DNA from: Balneolaceae bacterium
Lineage (GTDB): Bacteria > Bacteroidota > Rhodothermia > Balneolales > Balneolaceae
Reading direction: 5' to 3'
Length of the DNA: 24,267 bases
Assembly (NCBI GenBank): GCA_007123985.1
Contig: SLGA01000139.1
Span: 1-24,267 of the forward strand
The stretch's first letter is position 1. Each line of letters opens with the position of its first letter. The translations under genes and the position numbers were made by a program. Below are positions 6,937 to 14,743 of the stretch, in pieces. The notes under the pieces are model-generated. The model ran no database searches. It was given only the letters and a program-made list of their open reading frames with translations, and had not been told where the DNA came from.

Positions 6937-7488
6937 ATGACGAATTCAAACCACCCACGGCGTGCGAAACAACTTTTTGAGGCAAAATTTGATCCCCGTT
7001 TAAAGACGTACAGTTATATAGGAGGCATCCTTATCTTTATCGTTACAATAGTGGGAATTGTGCTTCTTCCGTTCTGGCTGATTTTTGGAAAAGTTTATAT
7101 CGATCGGTATTTCAACAGCCTTTTCTGCGAGTTAACTACTCGCGCACTTCATTTCAAAAAGGGAGTTTGGTTTCAGACAGAACGAACGGTTCCGCTCGAT
7201 AAGATTCAGGATTTAACCTTCAAAGAGGGGCCCATTCTCAGATACTTTGGCCTGAGCTATCTTAAAATTGAAACCGCAGGCCAAAGTGTTCAGGGAGCTG
7301 CAGATATGTCTTTAACCGGAATAATTGATGCCAGAAAATTCAGAGAGATGGTGCTCGACCAACGAGATCAAATAACAGATAAATCTCCGGAAAGCATGCA
7401 AATTCAAACATCCGATGAATCCGAAATGATCCCAGTGCTCAAAGAAATTCTAAAAACGTTGAAAAATATTGAATCAAAAACAGGTTGA
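6937..7488 (+). CDS. Bacterial PH-domain (bPH2/YdbT-type, DUF304) membrane protein
   Basis: A 183-aa protein. A basic N-terminus is followed by one long hydrophobic segment (about 26-50, probably a helical hairpin) and then a bPH2 domain from about 62 to 145. The domain contains ELTTRALHFKKGVWFQTERT, the diagnostic VPLDKIQDLTFKEGP and LRYFGLSYLKIETAGQS. YdbT/YdbS-type proteins are membrane proteins of unknown biochemical role. The acidic C-terminal tail (about 150-183) looks like a short helix or coiled coil. Its stop lies 7 bp from the end of the convergent NSS transporter gene, leaving no room for a separate terminator. Confidence 0.85.
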   Translation: MTNSNHPRRAKQLFEAKFDPRLKTYSYIGGILIFIVTIVGIVLLPFWLIFGKVYIDRYFNSLFCELTTRALHFKKGVWFQTERTVPLDKIQDLTFKEGPILRYFGLSYLKIETAGQSVQGAADMSLTGIIDARKFREMVLDQRDQITDKSPESMQIQTSDESEMIPVLKEILKTLKNIESKTG

Positions 7489-7495
7489 TTACTGC

Positions 7496-8995
7496 TTAGT
7501 GCAGAATGGTTTTTGATGCAATTTTCCTGTTATAAATTTTAAAGAGAACCATCATCACACCCCATTGCACAAGTACGGTTGCAACCGAAAACGGGCTGAG
7601 TGGATTATACCAGGTATCCGGCGCAAAACTGGTGGCACTTAGATAAATCCACCAGCTTAGAAGCGTAACTACCTGCACTGGTATCACATATTTGATAATA
7701 AATACCCACCACCTACCCAGTTTTATTCTGCTCTCATCTGTATTAACCAGCGTTTTTCTAAATTTATCGGCGCCAAACGTAATCACAGCAAACGAGATAA
7801 ACCCACCTGAAAGCATCAGGCCAACACCCCATACAAAATCCTGGTTTGCAAAGAAATCGAGTGAAATGGCTGATGGTAGTCCGAAAATAAAACCAGCACT
7901 GCAAACTGCAATGGTTGCTTTTTTTCGTGTTACGCCCATGTCAACAAATACTTTAGTGGCAAGTTCAATCATTGATATAAGCGAGCTGAATGCTGCAAAT
8001 GTTAATCCAAGGAAAAAGAGTATCGCGAAAAACTTTCCTCCTGCCATATCGCTAAACAGTTGTGGCATCCACATAAATGTGAGGCCGGTAGACGCCGGGC
8101 CCGAATCTTTCATTACATCCAGAATTTCACTATCGGTCATTTGTGCACCAAGGGTGCCAAACACCGTGGAAAAGATGATAACGGCCGCCACTAGCGACAC
8201 CATATTATTGCCCAAGCCGGTCTGAAACGCGCTGATGGTGATATCATCTTTTTTGCGCATATAGGCACCGTACGTGAGAATTAAACCCCATGCAGCACCC
8301 GTATCCCACGCATTCTGGGTTAGTGCCTCAAGCCATAATCCGGGTTGTTTCAGCGTAGCCCAGTCTGGTGTAAAAAGATAGGCTACCCCCGCTCCACTAT
8401 TTGGCAATGAGAGAGCTTTGATCAGAGAAATAACCAGCACAAGCAGCAACGAGGGAATCAGTATCATGTTGATACGTTCAATACTTTTTACACCTTTCAG
8501 TATTATCAGCCCACCAAAAAAGATCATCATCGCGTGAAAAACTGAGGGCAATGTTGAGCTTTGAAATCCAGTCCATACCACATTGGCTTCTTCAACATTT
8601 TGTGGCAGAGCCGATATAATAGATTCGATGAGATAATAGGCACACCAACCTGCCACAACACTGTAGTAGAACATAATTGCCGTAGCCACAAAACCTACAA
8701 AAGATCCCATCCAGGCGAACCTCTCGCCTGCCATCTTTATGTAAGACCCAACAACCCCTTTGCGGCCGTTTCGGCCAATTCCGTACTCGGCAATGATGAG
8801 CGGAATGGACCAGATAAAAAGAAAGACAATCCAGGCAATTAAAAAGGCGCCGGCTCCATCTTCGGTTCCGTTTTGAGCGGCAATTCTCGGAAATCGCCAG
8901 ATATTTCCCGTACCAACAGCAATACCAAGAACACTTAAAATGAGTCCCCATTTAGTCGCAAACCGTTCACCAGTCTGTTTTGTGCCTGAATTCAT
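7496..8995 (-). CDS. Sodium-dependent neurotransmitter:sodium symporter (NSS/SNF) family transporter
   Basis: The ATG at 8995 gives 499 aa (MNSGTKQTGERFATKWG). An in-frame start at 9049 would add 18 polar residues before the conserved N-terminus and is less likely. The LeuT-fold signature is clear: VGTGNIWRFP (about 27-36) in the unwound helix 1 that binds Na+ and substrate, the NGAGAFL-like EDGAGAFLIAW that follows, and NAWDTGAAWG in the helix 6 region. About twelve hydrophobic segments are visible. Members import amino acids or related amines with sodium, which fits a marine or halophilic habitat; the substrate is not predictable here. It is monocistronic, with its end facing the PH-domain gene and its start facing the DUF2723 gene across about 270 bp. 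Confidence 0.92.
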   Translation of the reverse strand: MNSGTKQTGERFATKWGLILSVLGIAVGTGNIWRFPRIAAQNGTEDGAGAFLIAWIVFLFIWSIPLIIAEYGIGRNGRKGVVGSYIKMAGERFAWMGSFVGFVATAIMFYYSVVAGWCAYYLIESIISALPQNVEEANVVWTGFQSSTLPSVFHAMMIFFGGLIILKGVKSIERINMILIPSLLLVLVISLIKALSLPNSGAGVAYLFTPDWATLKQPGLWLEALTQNAWDTGAAWGLILTYGAYMRKKDDITISAFQTGLGNNMVSLVAAVIIFSTVFGTLGAQMTDSEILDVMKDSGPASTGLTFMWMPQLFSDMAGGKFFAILFFLGLTFAAFSSLISMIELATKVFVDMGVTRKKATIAVCSAGFIFGLPSAISLDFFANQDFVWGVGLMLSGGFISFAVITFGADKFRKTLVNTDESRIKLGRWWVFIIKYVIPVQVVTLLSWWIYLSATSFAPDTWYNPLSPFSVATVLVQWGVMMVLFKIYNRKIASKTILH

Positions 8996-9070
8996 GTAAC
9001 CGAATTTTTGATAATTTAATACGCACCGTTGATAACCATTTTTCAACATTTATACAACCGCCTGTTACAT

Positions 9071-9083
9071 CAATTAATAATTG
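9071..9083. promoter_or_regulatory. Short palindrome in the divergent NSS / DUF2723 intergenic region
   Basis: Perfect odd-length palindrome CAATTA-A-TAATTG in the 271-bp gap (8996-9266) between two divergently transcribed genes, about 80 bp upstream of the transporter start. It could be an operator for the transporter, but AT-rich palindromes of this size arise by chance. I see no RNA gene or conserved promoter pair in the rest of the gap. Confidence 0.25.
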
Positions 9084-9266
9084 ACGATGATTTTTGAAAC
9101 ACCTGGAGTTGGCTCTGCCTGAATAAAGATTGCGCTTTCAAAGTGTGATTCGGTATCTTATCATGTTCTGAACTTTTTTAGAAATAACTCATTCCGATTC
9201 AACGTTTACAACCATCAAAAGACGCTGTAATCGCACTGATTTTAAACGTAACTGTAAAAGCCGAGC

Positions 9267-12200
9267 ATGAATTTTTCGACAATTTTCGCACAGCACAAAA
9301 CGCGAAATGTTTTTTTTGCTACAATCAGTTTTACCTACGCATTTATCATTTATACTCTCACCGTAGCGCCAACAGCTTCCTTCTGGGATCCGGCTGAATA
9401 CATTGCCATCTCACATACACTCCAGATTGCTCACCCGCCGGGATCACCTTTTTTTGCGATAGTTGGGAGGGTTGTATCCATGTTCATTCCAACCGATTAT
9501 GTTGCTCTGAGTATTAACATGATCAGTGTTGTGGCATCTTCTTTTACAATCATGCTTCTCTATCTAATTGTTGTTCAGCTGATTACTGAATGGAAAGGCA
9601 GCCCCGACAAGATGGATTTTATGGATCTTGCAGGGCTTTATGGAGGTGGGTTGTTTGCTGCTCTTACATTTACCGTTACACATACCCAGTGGTTCAACGC
9701 AGTAGAAGCAGAAATGTATGCATCATCCATGTTCTTCACTGCTCTTGTTGTTTGGATGGCACTGCAATGGGCAGCTAATCACGATAAACCCTATTCCGAG
9801 CGATGGCTGGTACTCATTGCCTATATGTTTGGCATTGGTATTGGTGTTCATCTGTTGAATCTGCTCGCAATCTTCTTCGTGGCAATGATCTTCTATTTTA
9901 AAAAGTTTGAGTTCTCTATTCTTGGCTTTCTCAAAATGATGGGGATTTCCATCGTTGGATTTCTTACCGTTTATCCCGTTACCATTATATTCTTTCCAAA
10001 TTTTGCCGGGCAAGTAGGAGGATATACCTATGGTTTGATTAATCCGTTTACTTTTGTTGTGCTCTTTGGCCTTGCTGTAGTTTTCATCGTGTATTACACC
10101 CACAAAAAAGGGTATCGCCTGGCTAACCTGGTACTGCTCTCTTATGCCATGATTATGATAGGCTATTCCAGCTATGCACTTGTCATGATCCGCTCGCAGG
10201 CTGAGCCGCCTATCGATCAAAATGATCCTTCTGATGTTCAGGCTTTTGTGAACTACCTGAATCGTGATCAGTATGGAACAGCCCCTCTTCTGAGCGGTAA
10301 TTCATTTGATAACCGAATCGGAAACATCGACAGATCAACCGAAAAACTATTCCCGCGAAGGCACTCCTCACAGCCCCACCATCTTGAGTATTATGGTAAT
10401 TTCAGTTCAGATCTCGATTTTTTCCTCGGTTACCAGGTAAACCACATGTACATGCGGTACCTCTTTTGGAATTTTATCGGGCGGGAGGCAGATATTCAGG
10501 ATACCGGATGGTATTCGGGCTTTTCTGATACAAGGCATAAAGACAATGCGGCAAATTCTGCCTATTTCTACCTGCCGTTTTTGTTTGGACTGCTTGGAAT
10601 GCTGTTTCACTTCAGGCACGACTGGCGCAGGGCTCTTTCTGTACTTGCACTTTTTATACTTACAGGCCTTGCTATCATATTTTATCTCAATCAAACACCA
10701 TTTGAACCCCGTGAACGGGATTATGCCTACGTTGGCTCCTTCTTTGCATACGCCATTTGGGTGGGACTGGGGGCCACCGCGCTGATAGAAATGCTGAAAA
10801 CCCCTCTAAAAAACAGTAAACCGGCTGCTTTTGCAACACTTGGCGTCATCTTTTTTGCCGTTCCGGGATGGATGTTACATCAAAACTGGCCCAGCCATGA
10901 TCGCAGTGAACGCTTTGTAGCCCGCGATTATGCTTACAACCTGCTGAATTCTGTTGAGCAAAATGCTATACTTTTTACCAACGGCGATAATGACACCTTC
11001 CCTTTATGGTATCTCCAGGAGGTAGAGGGGGTGCGAACAGATGTACGGGTTGTAAATCTCAGCTTGCTGAATACAGATTGGTACATCAGGCAGATGCGAG
11101 ACAGGCAAACACATGAATCACTGCCACTTGCAGTTAATCTTACGGATGAAGAAATTGATCAGCTCACTTCAACACTTGAACTTTATACTCCGGGTGATAT
11201 TTCCATACCGGTGCATAAAGATTTACTGAACGCTGTTTTCGAAGCAAATCTCTCTTTACTTGAAGACACAACAACTACTTTTTTCAGAGAAGGTGGTATT
11301 CCTGCTGAAATACCAATGTCTCAAATGTTGCATAACCAGATAATGATGGCAACACCATACTCTCTACCCGTTGAAGAGTTGGACGATGAAGTACGATGGT
11401 ATTTGCAGGGACGATCCGCCGGGAGAGATGGTCAGGGCAACGAACGCTTCTACCTGCAAACACAGGATAAAATGGTTCTGCACCTTCTTGAAAATAACAT
11501 GTGGCTCAGGCCAATTTATTTTGCCAACACTGTTGCAAGGAGCGGCCAGCTTGGACTGGATAATTATTTTCAGTTCGAAGGCAAAGCATTTCGCGTAGTA
11601 CCAAAACAACGAGAGGTGGGCCCGTTTGGGTTCATAGATCCGGAAGTACACGCAGACAGGCTGGGAAGTTTCCGGTTTGAACGATGGGACTCACCAACGG
11701 TTTACTTTGATGAGAATATCAGGCGTATGCTCGGTAATTATCGGTACGGGTTTACTCAACTGGCCGATGAATACATTAGCCGAGGCGATTATGAATCTGC
11801 CGCATACTGGTTGAAATTTGGTGAGGATAAGATTCCATTTCGAAAAATTGAGCATGACTGGACTGTAGCAACCCTGTATGCATTCCGCTACATGCGTGTT
11901 GATGAAGAGTTACGTGCCAACAATCTGGCATTCTTCATTGCCGGGCGGCTGAAACACGATCTCCGGTACGATATTAACGAGCTCGACAACGTAGAAGATG
12001 AAATCAGTGAGCTGGAGCAAGATATTCGAAGAGCGCGCTCAAGGGCTCAAACTGACAGAGCTCAGAGATTGCGAAACCGGCAGGACAGGCTCGTTAGAAA
12101 ACGGGACTCCATAATGCAGGATGTTAGTTTTTCTGTAAGCCGTTTGACGATACTTCAAAACATATTTTTCGAAAATGAAGATAATGCCACAGCCGAAATG

Positions 12201-12302
12201 CTCCGTTTTGATGTAGAAACAATAACCGGCGGAAGGCTCAGCCTCCCTGAATCGATTGAAGAAAGCAGGCAGCAAATACGTCAGTTTGGTCTTGGATCCT
12301 GA
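9267..12302 (+). CDS. DUF2723 membrane protein, GT-C type glycosyltransferase-like (TMEM260 / protein O-mannosyltransferase relative)
   Basis: A 1011-aa protein. The N-terminal part (about 15-540) has a dozen or so hydrophobic segments. FWDPAEYIAISHTLQIAHPP (39-58) lies in the first extracytoplasmic loop; its Asp41 and Glu44 correspond to the acidic motif of GT-C glycosyltransferases, followed by PGSPFFAIVGR. FEPRERDYAYVGSFFAYAIW and the soluble segment starting FTNGDNDTFPLWYLQEVEG are typical of Bacteroidota DUF2723 proteins. The C-terminal 450 residues are soluble, probably periplasmic, and end in a highly charged predicted coiled coil (about 905-960). Eukaryotic TMEM260, of the same family, is a protein O-mannosyltransferase, which suggests lipid-linked sugar transfer to exported proteins; this is an inference for the bacterial member. 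It appears to be a single-gene unit. Confidence 0.9.
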   Translation: MNFSTIFAQHKTRNVFFATISFTYAFIIYTLTVAPTASFWDPAEYIAISHTLQIAHPPGSPFFAIVGRVVSMFIPTDYVALSINMISVVASSFTIMLLYLIVVQLITEWKGSPDKMDFMDLAGLYGGGLFAALTFTVTHTQWFNAVEAEMYASSMFFTALVVWMALQWAANHDKPYSERWLVLIAYMFGIGIGVHLLNLLAIFFVAMIFYFKKFEFSILGFLKMMGISIVGFLTVYPVTIIFFPNFAGQVGGYTYGLINPFTFVVLFGLAVVFIVYYTHKKGYRLANLVLLSYAMIMIGYSSYALVMIRSQAEPPIDQNDPSDVQAFVNYLNRDQYGTAPLLSGNSFDNRIGNIDRSTEKLFPRRHSSQPHHLEYYGNFSSDLDFFLGYQVNHMYMRYLFWNFIGREADIQDTGWYSGFSDTRHKDNAANSAYFYLPFLFGLLGMLFHFRHDWRRALSVLALFILTGLAIIFYLNQTPFEPRERDYAYVGSFFAYAIWVGLGATALIEMLKTPLKNSKPAAFATLGVIFFAVPGWMLHQNWPSHDRSERFVARDYAYNLLNSVEQNAILFTNGDNDTFPLWYLQEVEGVRTDVRVVNLSLLNTDWYIRQMRDRQTHESLPLAVNLTDEEIDQLTSTLELYTPGDISIPVHKDLLNAVFEANLSLLEDTTTTFFREGGIPAEIPMSQMLHNQIMMATPYSLPVEELDDEVRWYLQGRSAGRDGQGNERFYLQTQDKMVLHLLENNMWLRPIYFANTVARSGQLGLDNYFQFEGKAFRVVPKQREVGPFGFIDPEVHADRLGSFRFERWDSPTVYFDENIRRMLGNYRYGFTQLADEYISRGDYESAAYWLKFGEDKIPFRKIEHDWTVATLYAFRYMRVDEELRANNLAFFIAGRLKHDLRYDINELDNVEDEISELEQDIRRARSRAQTDRAQRLRNRQDRLVRKRDSIMQDVSFSVSRLTILQNIFFENEDNATAEMLRFDVETITGGRLSLPESIEESRQQIRQFGLGS

Positions 12303-12422
12303 TAAAAATCATCGAAGAATAAAAATGAAATATCGATTTACACATACAGATGATGATTTAATTTAAAATCAGTAAATCTGATTGTATATTACACGTTCAC
12401 ACATTCTCAAAAACTGCAATTC

Positions 12423-12890
12423 ATGATACACGAATTTACTGAAGAGAATATCTTATCCATCGGAAAGGTACTTGGCTGTTCACCTAAGAAAATTGGCGCT
12501 GAAATGTACCGTCTTGAAATGGTAAATGAAGAGGACGGCCGTAAACTTGCACTTGAAATTCAGCTGGGTTTAATGATTGATGACAAACCTATGAATATGG
12601 TTTCGGTTTATTCAGGAAGTACATTCATTCAGTTGCACAATTGCACAGCGTTTGTAGCCAGCGAGATGCTGAGGCAGGTAACTTTTTTCGGAAAACAGGG
12701 CGGAAACACCTCCGGATTAATCGTAGAACAGGGTGCCGGTTGCAGTATATATGCTAACGTCCATGATTCTGTATTATCCGGCGATTTCACCAAACTCCCG
12801 GAAGATGTAATGATGTGCGGAGTTGCACTTTCACTCACCGAGTCGCTGGATACAGATGACTTTTCGTTCGATGATGGCAACCTTTCCTGA
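12423..12890 (+). CDS. Unrecognised 155-aa protein, first gene of the ybeY cassette
   Basis: I do not recognise this protein. It is soluble, acidic (especially the last 15 residues, with D/S-rich DTDDFSFDDGN) and has no signal peptide. The middle looks like a beta-rich fold: IQLGLMIDDKPMNMVSVYSG (about 40-59), a central IQLHNCTAFVASEMLRQVTF, and GLIVEQGAGCSIYANVHDSV. Two Cys-containing patches (HNCTAF and GAGCSIY) might be functional, but no known motif is evident. The frame overlaps the ybeY start by 20 bp, so the two are translationally coupled, and coding use resembles its neighbours. A possible role in RNA or ribosome maturation is suggested only by this linkage. Confidence 0.75.
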   Translation: MIHEFTEENILSIGKVLGCSPKKIGAEMYRLEMVNEEDGRKLALEIQLGLMIDDKPMNMVSVYSGSTFIQLHNCTAFVASEMLRQVTFFGKQGGNTSGLIVEQGAGCSIYANVHDSVLSGDFTKLPEDVMMCGVALSLTESLDTDDFSFDDGNLS

Positions 12891-13347
12891 CATATCACCC
12901 GGGAACGACCTTCCAAAACTCATACTTTCCAACCCTTCAGGATTGCCCATCCCGGTGATAGAAGCAGAACTGGAAGCGATCATGTCTCTCATCGAAGAAC
13001 AAGAACATATACGATTCAGAGAAATTGAACTCGTTTATGTAGATGAAGATCACATCATAGAAGTGAATAAAGAATATCTCGATCGTGATTATGTGACAGA
13101 TATCATTTCATTTCGATATGATGAGGACGAAACCAACAGCGCTGTTGAAGGCACACTTTTTTGTTGTGCACCGCGGATCATAGAGCAGAGTTCAGAGGCA
13201 GAAACTTCCATTGAAAGCGAATTTTACCGAATATTTATTCACGGGTTGCTTCATCTTGCCGGCTATGATGATCAAACCAAAGATGATAAAGAGACTATGA
13301 CCAGCCTCGAAAACAGTTATCTGCAACAGACAGGCCTGGATCTGTGA
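12871..13347 (+). CDS. ybeY: Endoribonuclease YbeY (rRNA maturation factor)
   Basis: About 158 aa from one of two tandem ATGs at 12871/12874, which lie inside the upstream gene; the in-frame start at 12823 would add 16 residues not seen in the family. The UPF0054 fold shows in IELVYVDEDHIIEVNKEYL and DRDYVTDIISFRYDED, with the metal site in FIHGLLHLAGYDDQ. The canonical site is H-x3-H-x5-H; here the third ligand is Asp (13270-13272), a variant I recall from Bacteroidota relatives. YbeY acts on 16S rRNA 3'-end maturation and in ribosome quality control, in the cytoplasm. Its TGA overlaps the GTG start of the topoisomerase-like gene (GTGA), giving a coupled cassette. Confidence 0.92.
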   Translation: MMATFPDISPGNDLPKLILSNPSGLPIPVIEAELEAIMSLIEEQEHIRFREIELVYVDEDHIIEVNKEYLDRDYVTDIISFRYDEDETNSAVEGTLFCCAPRIIEQSSEAETSIESEFYRIFIHGLLHLAGYDDQTKDDKETMTSLENSYLQQTGLDL

Positions 13348-14708
13348 ATCATTCTGTTTACACGCTTCTTATAGTTGAGTCGCCCGTGATGGCATCAATT
13401 ATCCGGGAAATAGCACCCACATCCGTCTATACAATCGCAACCGGCGGCTACTGTTGGTACCCGCAATATATTTCGGCAAAAAACAGTTTAACTGCCAGGG
13501 CCGACCCCGACAAAATTGAAATTCGCCGTGAACTGAAAGAGCAGGCTCAATGGGCTACTAATGTAATAATTGCCACAGATAGTGATCCCTCCGGAGATTT
13601 CATAGCCTGGTCTGTTGCCAGATATTTGAAGCGATCTGCAATCCGACGGGGTGTGATACAAAATCTGAGTAAACCCGGGATTATTCAAATGCTGGATGAT
13701 GTGCGCGAAGTGGATATTGGATTTCTTGAATCGAGGCTTAAAAATCTTTTTTTGATTCAGACTGAATGGACCAGGCAAAAAAGTCTGCCGGAAAAAGAGC
13801 TTGCGGGACTTGCTGCTGTATTTGGCACTCCGGGTGAATTCACCCATTTTCTTGATGAAAACAATCGCCTTTTCAAATGTTCATCGCCTGTATTTTGTGC
13901 TCCTGATGAATGGATACCGGTAAATCGTTCATCTGAAAATCAGTATAGAATCATTGAACCCTTATCCACGTTCAATCTTATCGAAAAAGCTGTCGGGCAA
14001 TCAATCACTGCAGAATATAATGAAGCACAAGTTTTGCTTCAGCGACTTTATCAAACCATTCTTCCAAATTCAAGGCAATCACTAATCAGCTATCCCAGAA
14101 GTTCTGCTAATACGTTTTATGGCCAAACCTGGGAAAATTTCAGGTCTCAGTTTATTCGGGCATCTCTTCCGGGAGAACTGAAACCAATTTTTTTACAGGA
14201 AACAGCACCTATCGAAGAACCTCATGAAAGTATACATCCGCTAAACCTGGCCGAAACACCGGAAACTGTATCCGGTGAAATGCTTAAATCCCTGGGAGAT
14301 CTCTATTCGCTGATCTATGATCACACCCTCTCATCCATCAAAATGCCAGAAATGCTGGGCTGTTCGTACGAAAATGATCTACACCCGGAGGTGTATTACT
14401 ATTCAGATGCTGAGGATACGTCTGATTCCCAAAACCTCACTCTCAGACCCTGTTTAACTGTAAGTGATCTTGGAAAAAAACTGTTTGAACTTGGTATCAT
14501 CAAACCCTCAAATTTTGGGGAAAAGATAGACAAATGGATTGCCGGGAAATGGATTTCTGAAGAAAAAAGTGTAGTATTGGCACAGAATCAGGCCAAAACA
14601 TTAGGTAATCGTGCAGCGCATTTCAAGAAGATTTTTGTTGATTTGAAAAGTGTTGAAAGCAGAAATTCACTGTCTCCTGAAACTGTGCGTGGTATATTAA
14701 CGTCTTAA
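13344..14708 (+). CDS. Short, degenerate type IA topoisomerase-like Toprim protein
   Basis: 454 aa, started by GTG within the ybeY stop. It reads as a reduced TopA. The Toprim motif LLIVESP (8-14) keeps the catalytic Glu12 but has Met16 where TopA has the conserved Lys. ATDSDPSGDFIAWSVARYLK (77-96) keeps Asp79 and Asp81 of the DxDxE triad but has Ser83 instead of Glu. LISYPRSSAN (247-256) matches the nicking-site LITYMRTDS, with Tyr250 and Arg252 kept. EEPHESIHP (291-299) matches EAHEAIRP. LFELGIIKPSNFGEKIDKWI (380-399) matches LEEKGIGRPSTYAxII. The usual 700-850 aa length and zinc-ribbon tail are absent. The motif order is intact, so homology is solid, but activity is uncertain: it could be an inactive DNA-binding paralogue or an enzyme with altered metal use. 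No membrane segments. Confidence 0.78.
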   Translation: MNHSVYTLLIVESPVMASIIREIAPTSVYTIATGGYCWYPQYISAKNSLTARADPDKIEIRRELKEQAQWATNVIIATDSDPSGDFIAWSVARYLKRSAIRRGVIQNLSKPGIIQMLDDVREVDIGFLESRLKNLFLIQTEWTRQKSLPEKELAGLAAVFGTPGEFTHFLDENNRLFKCSSPVFCAPDEWIPVNRSSENQYRIIEPLSTFNLIEKAVGQSITAEYNEAQVLLQRLYQTILPNSRQSLISYPRSSANTFYGQTWENFRSQFIRASLPGELKPIFLQETAPIEEPHESIHPLNLAETPETVSGEMLKSLGDLYSLIYDHTLSSIKMPEMLGCSYENDLHPEVYYYSDAEDTSDSQNLTLRPCLTVSDLGKKLFELGIIKPSNFGEKIDKWIAGKWISEEKSVVLAQNQAKTLGNRAAHFKKIFVDLKSVESRNSLSPETVRGILTS

Positions 14709-14743
14709 ACAAATATATACCAAACTCTTGCCTTGCATGTTTT

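Noticed and set aside
9723..10220. 165-codon minus-strand frame inside the DUF2723 gene
   Set aside because: Polar, low-complexity composition with no recognisable domain; it lies antisense within a well-supported 1011-aa gene.
12367..12383. AATCAG-TAAAT-CTGATT inverted repeat after the DUF2723 gene
   Set aside because: Six-base AT-rich arms without a T-run; too weak to call a terminator or operator.
12823..12870. Upstream in-frame start for YbeY
   Set aside because: It would extend YbeY by 16 residues that only mirror the preceding gene in another frame; the tandem ATGs at 12871/12874 fit the family length better.
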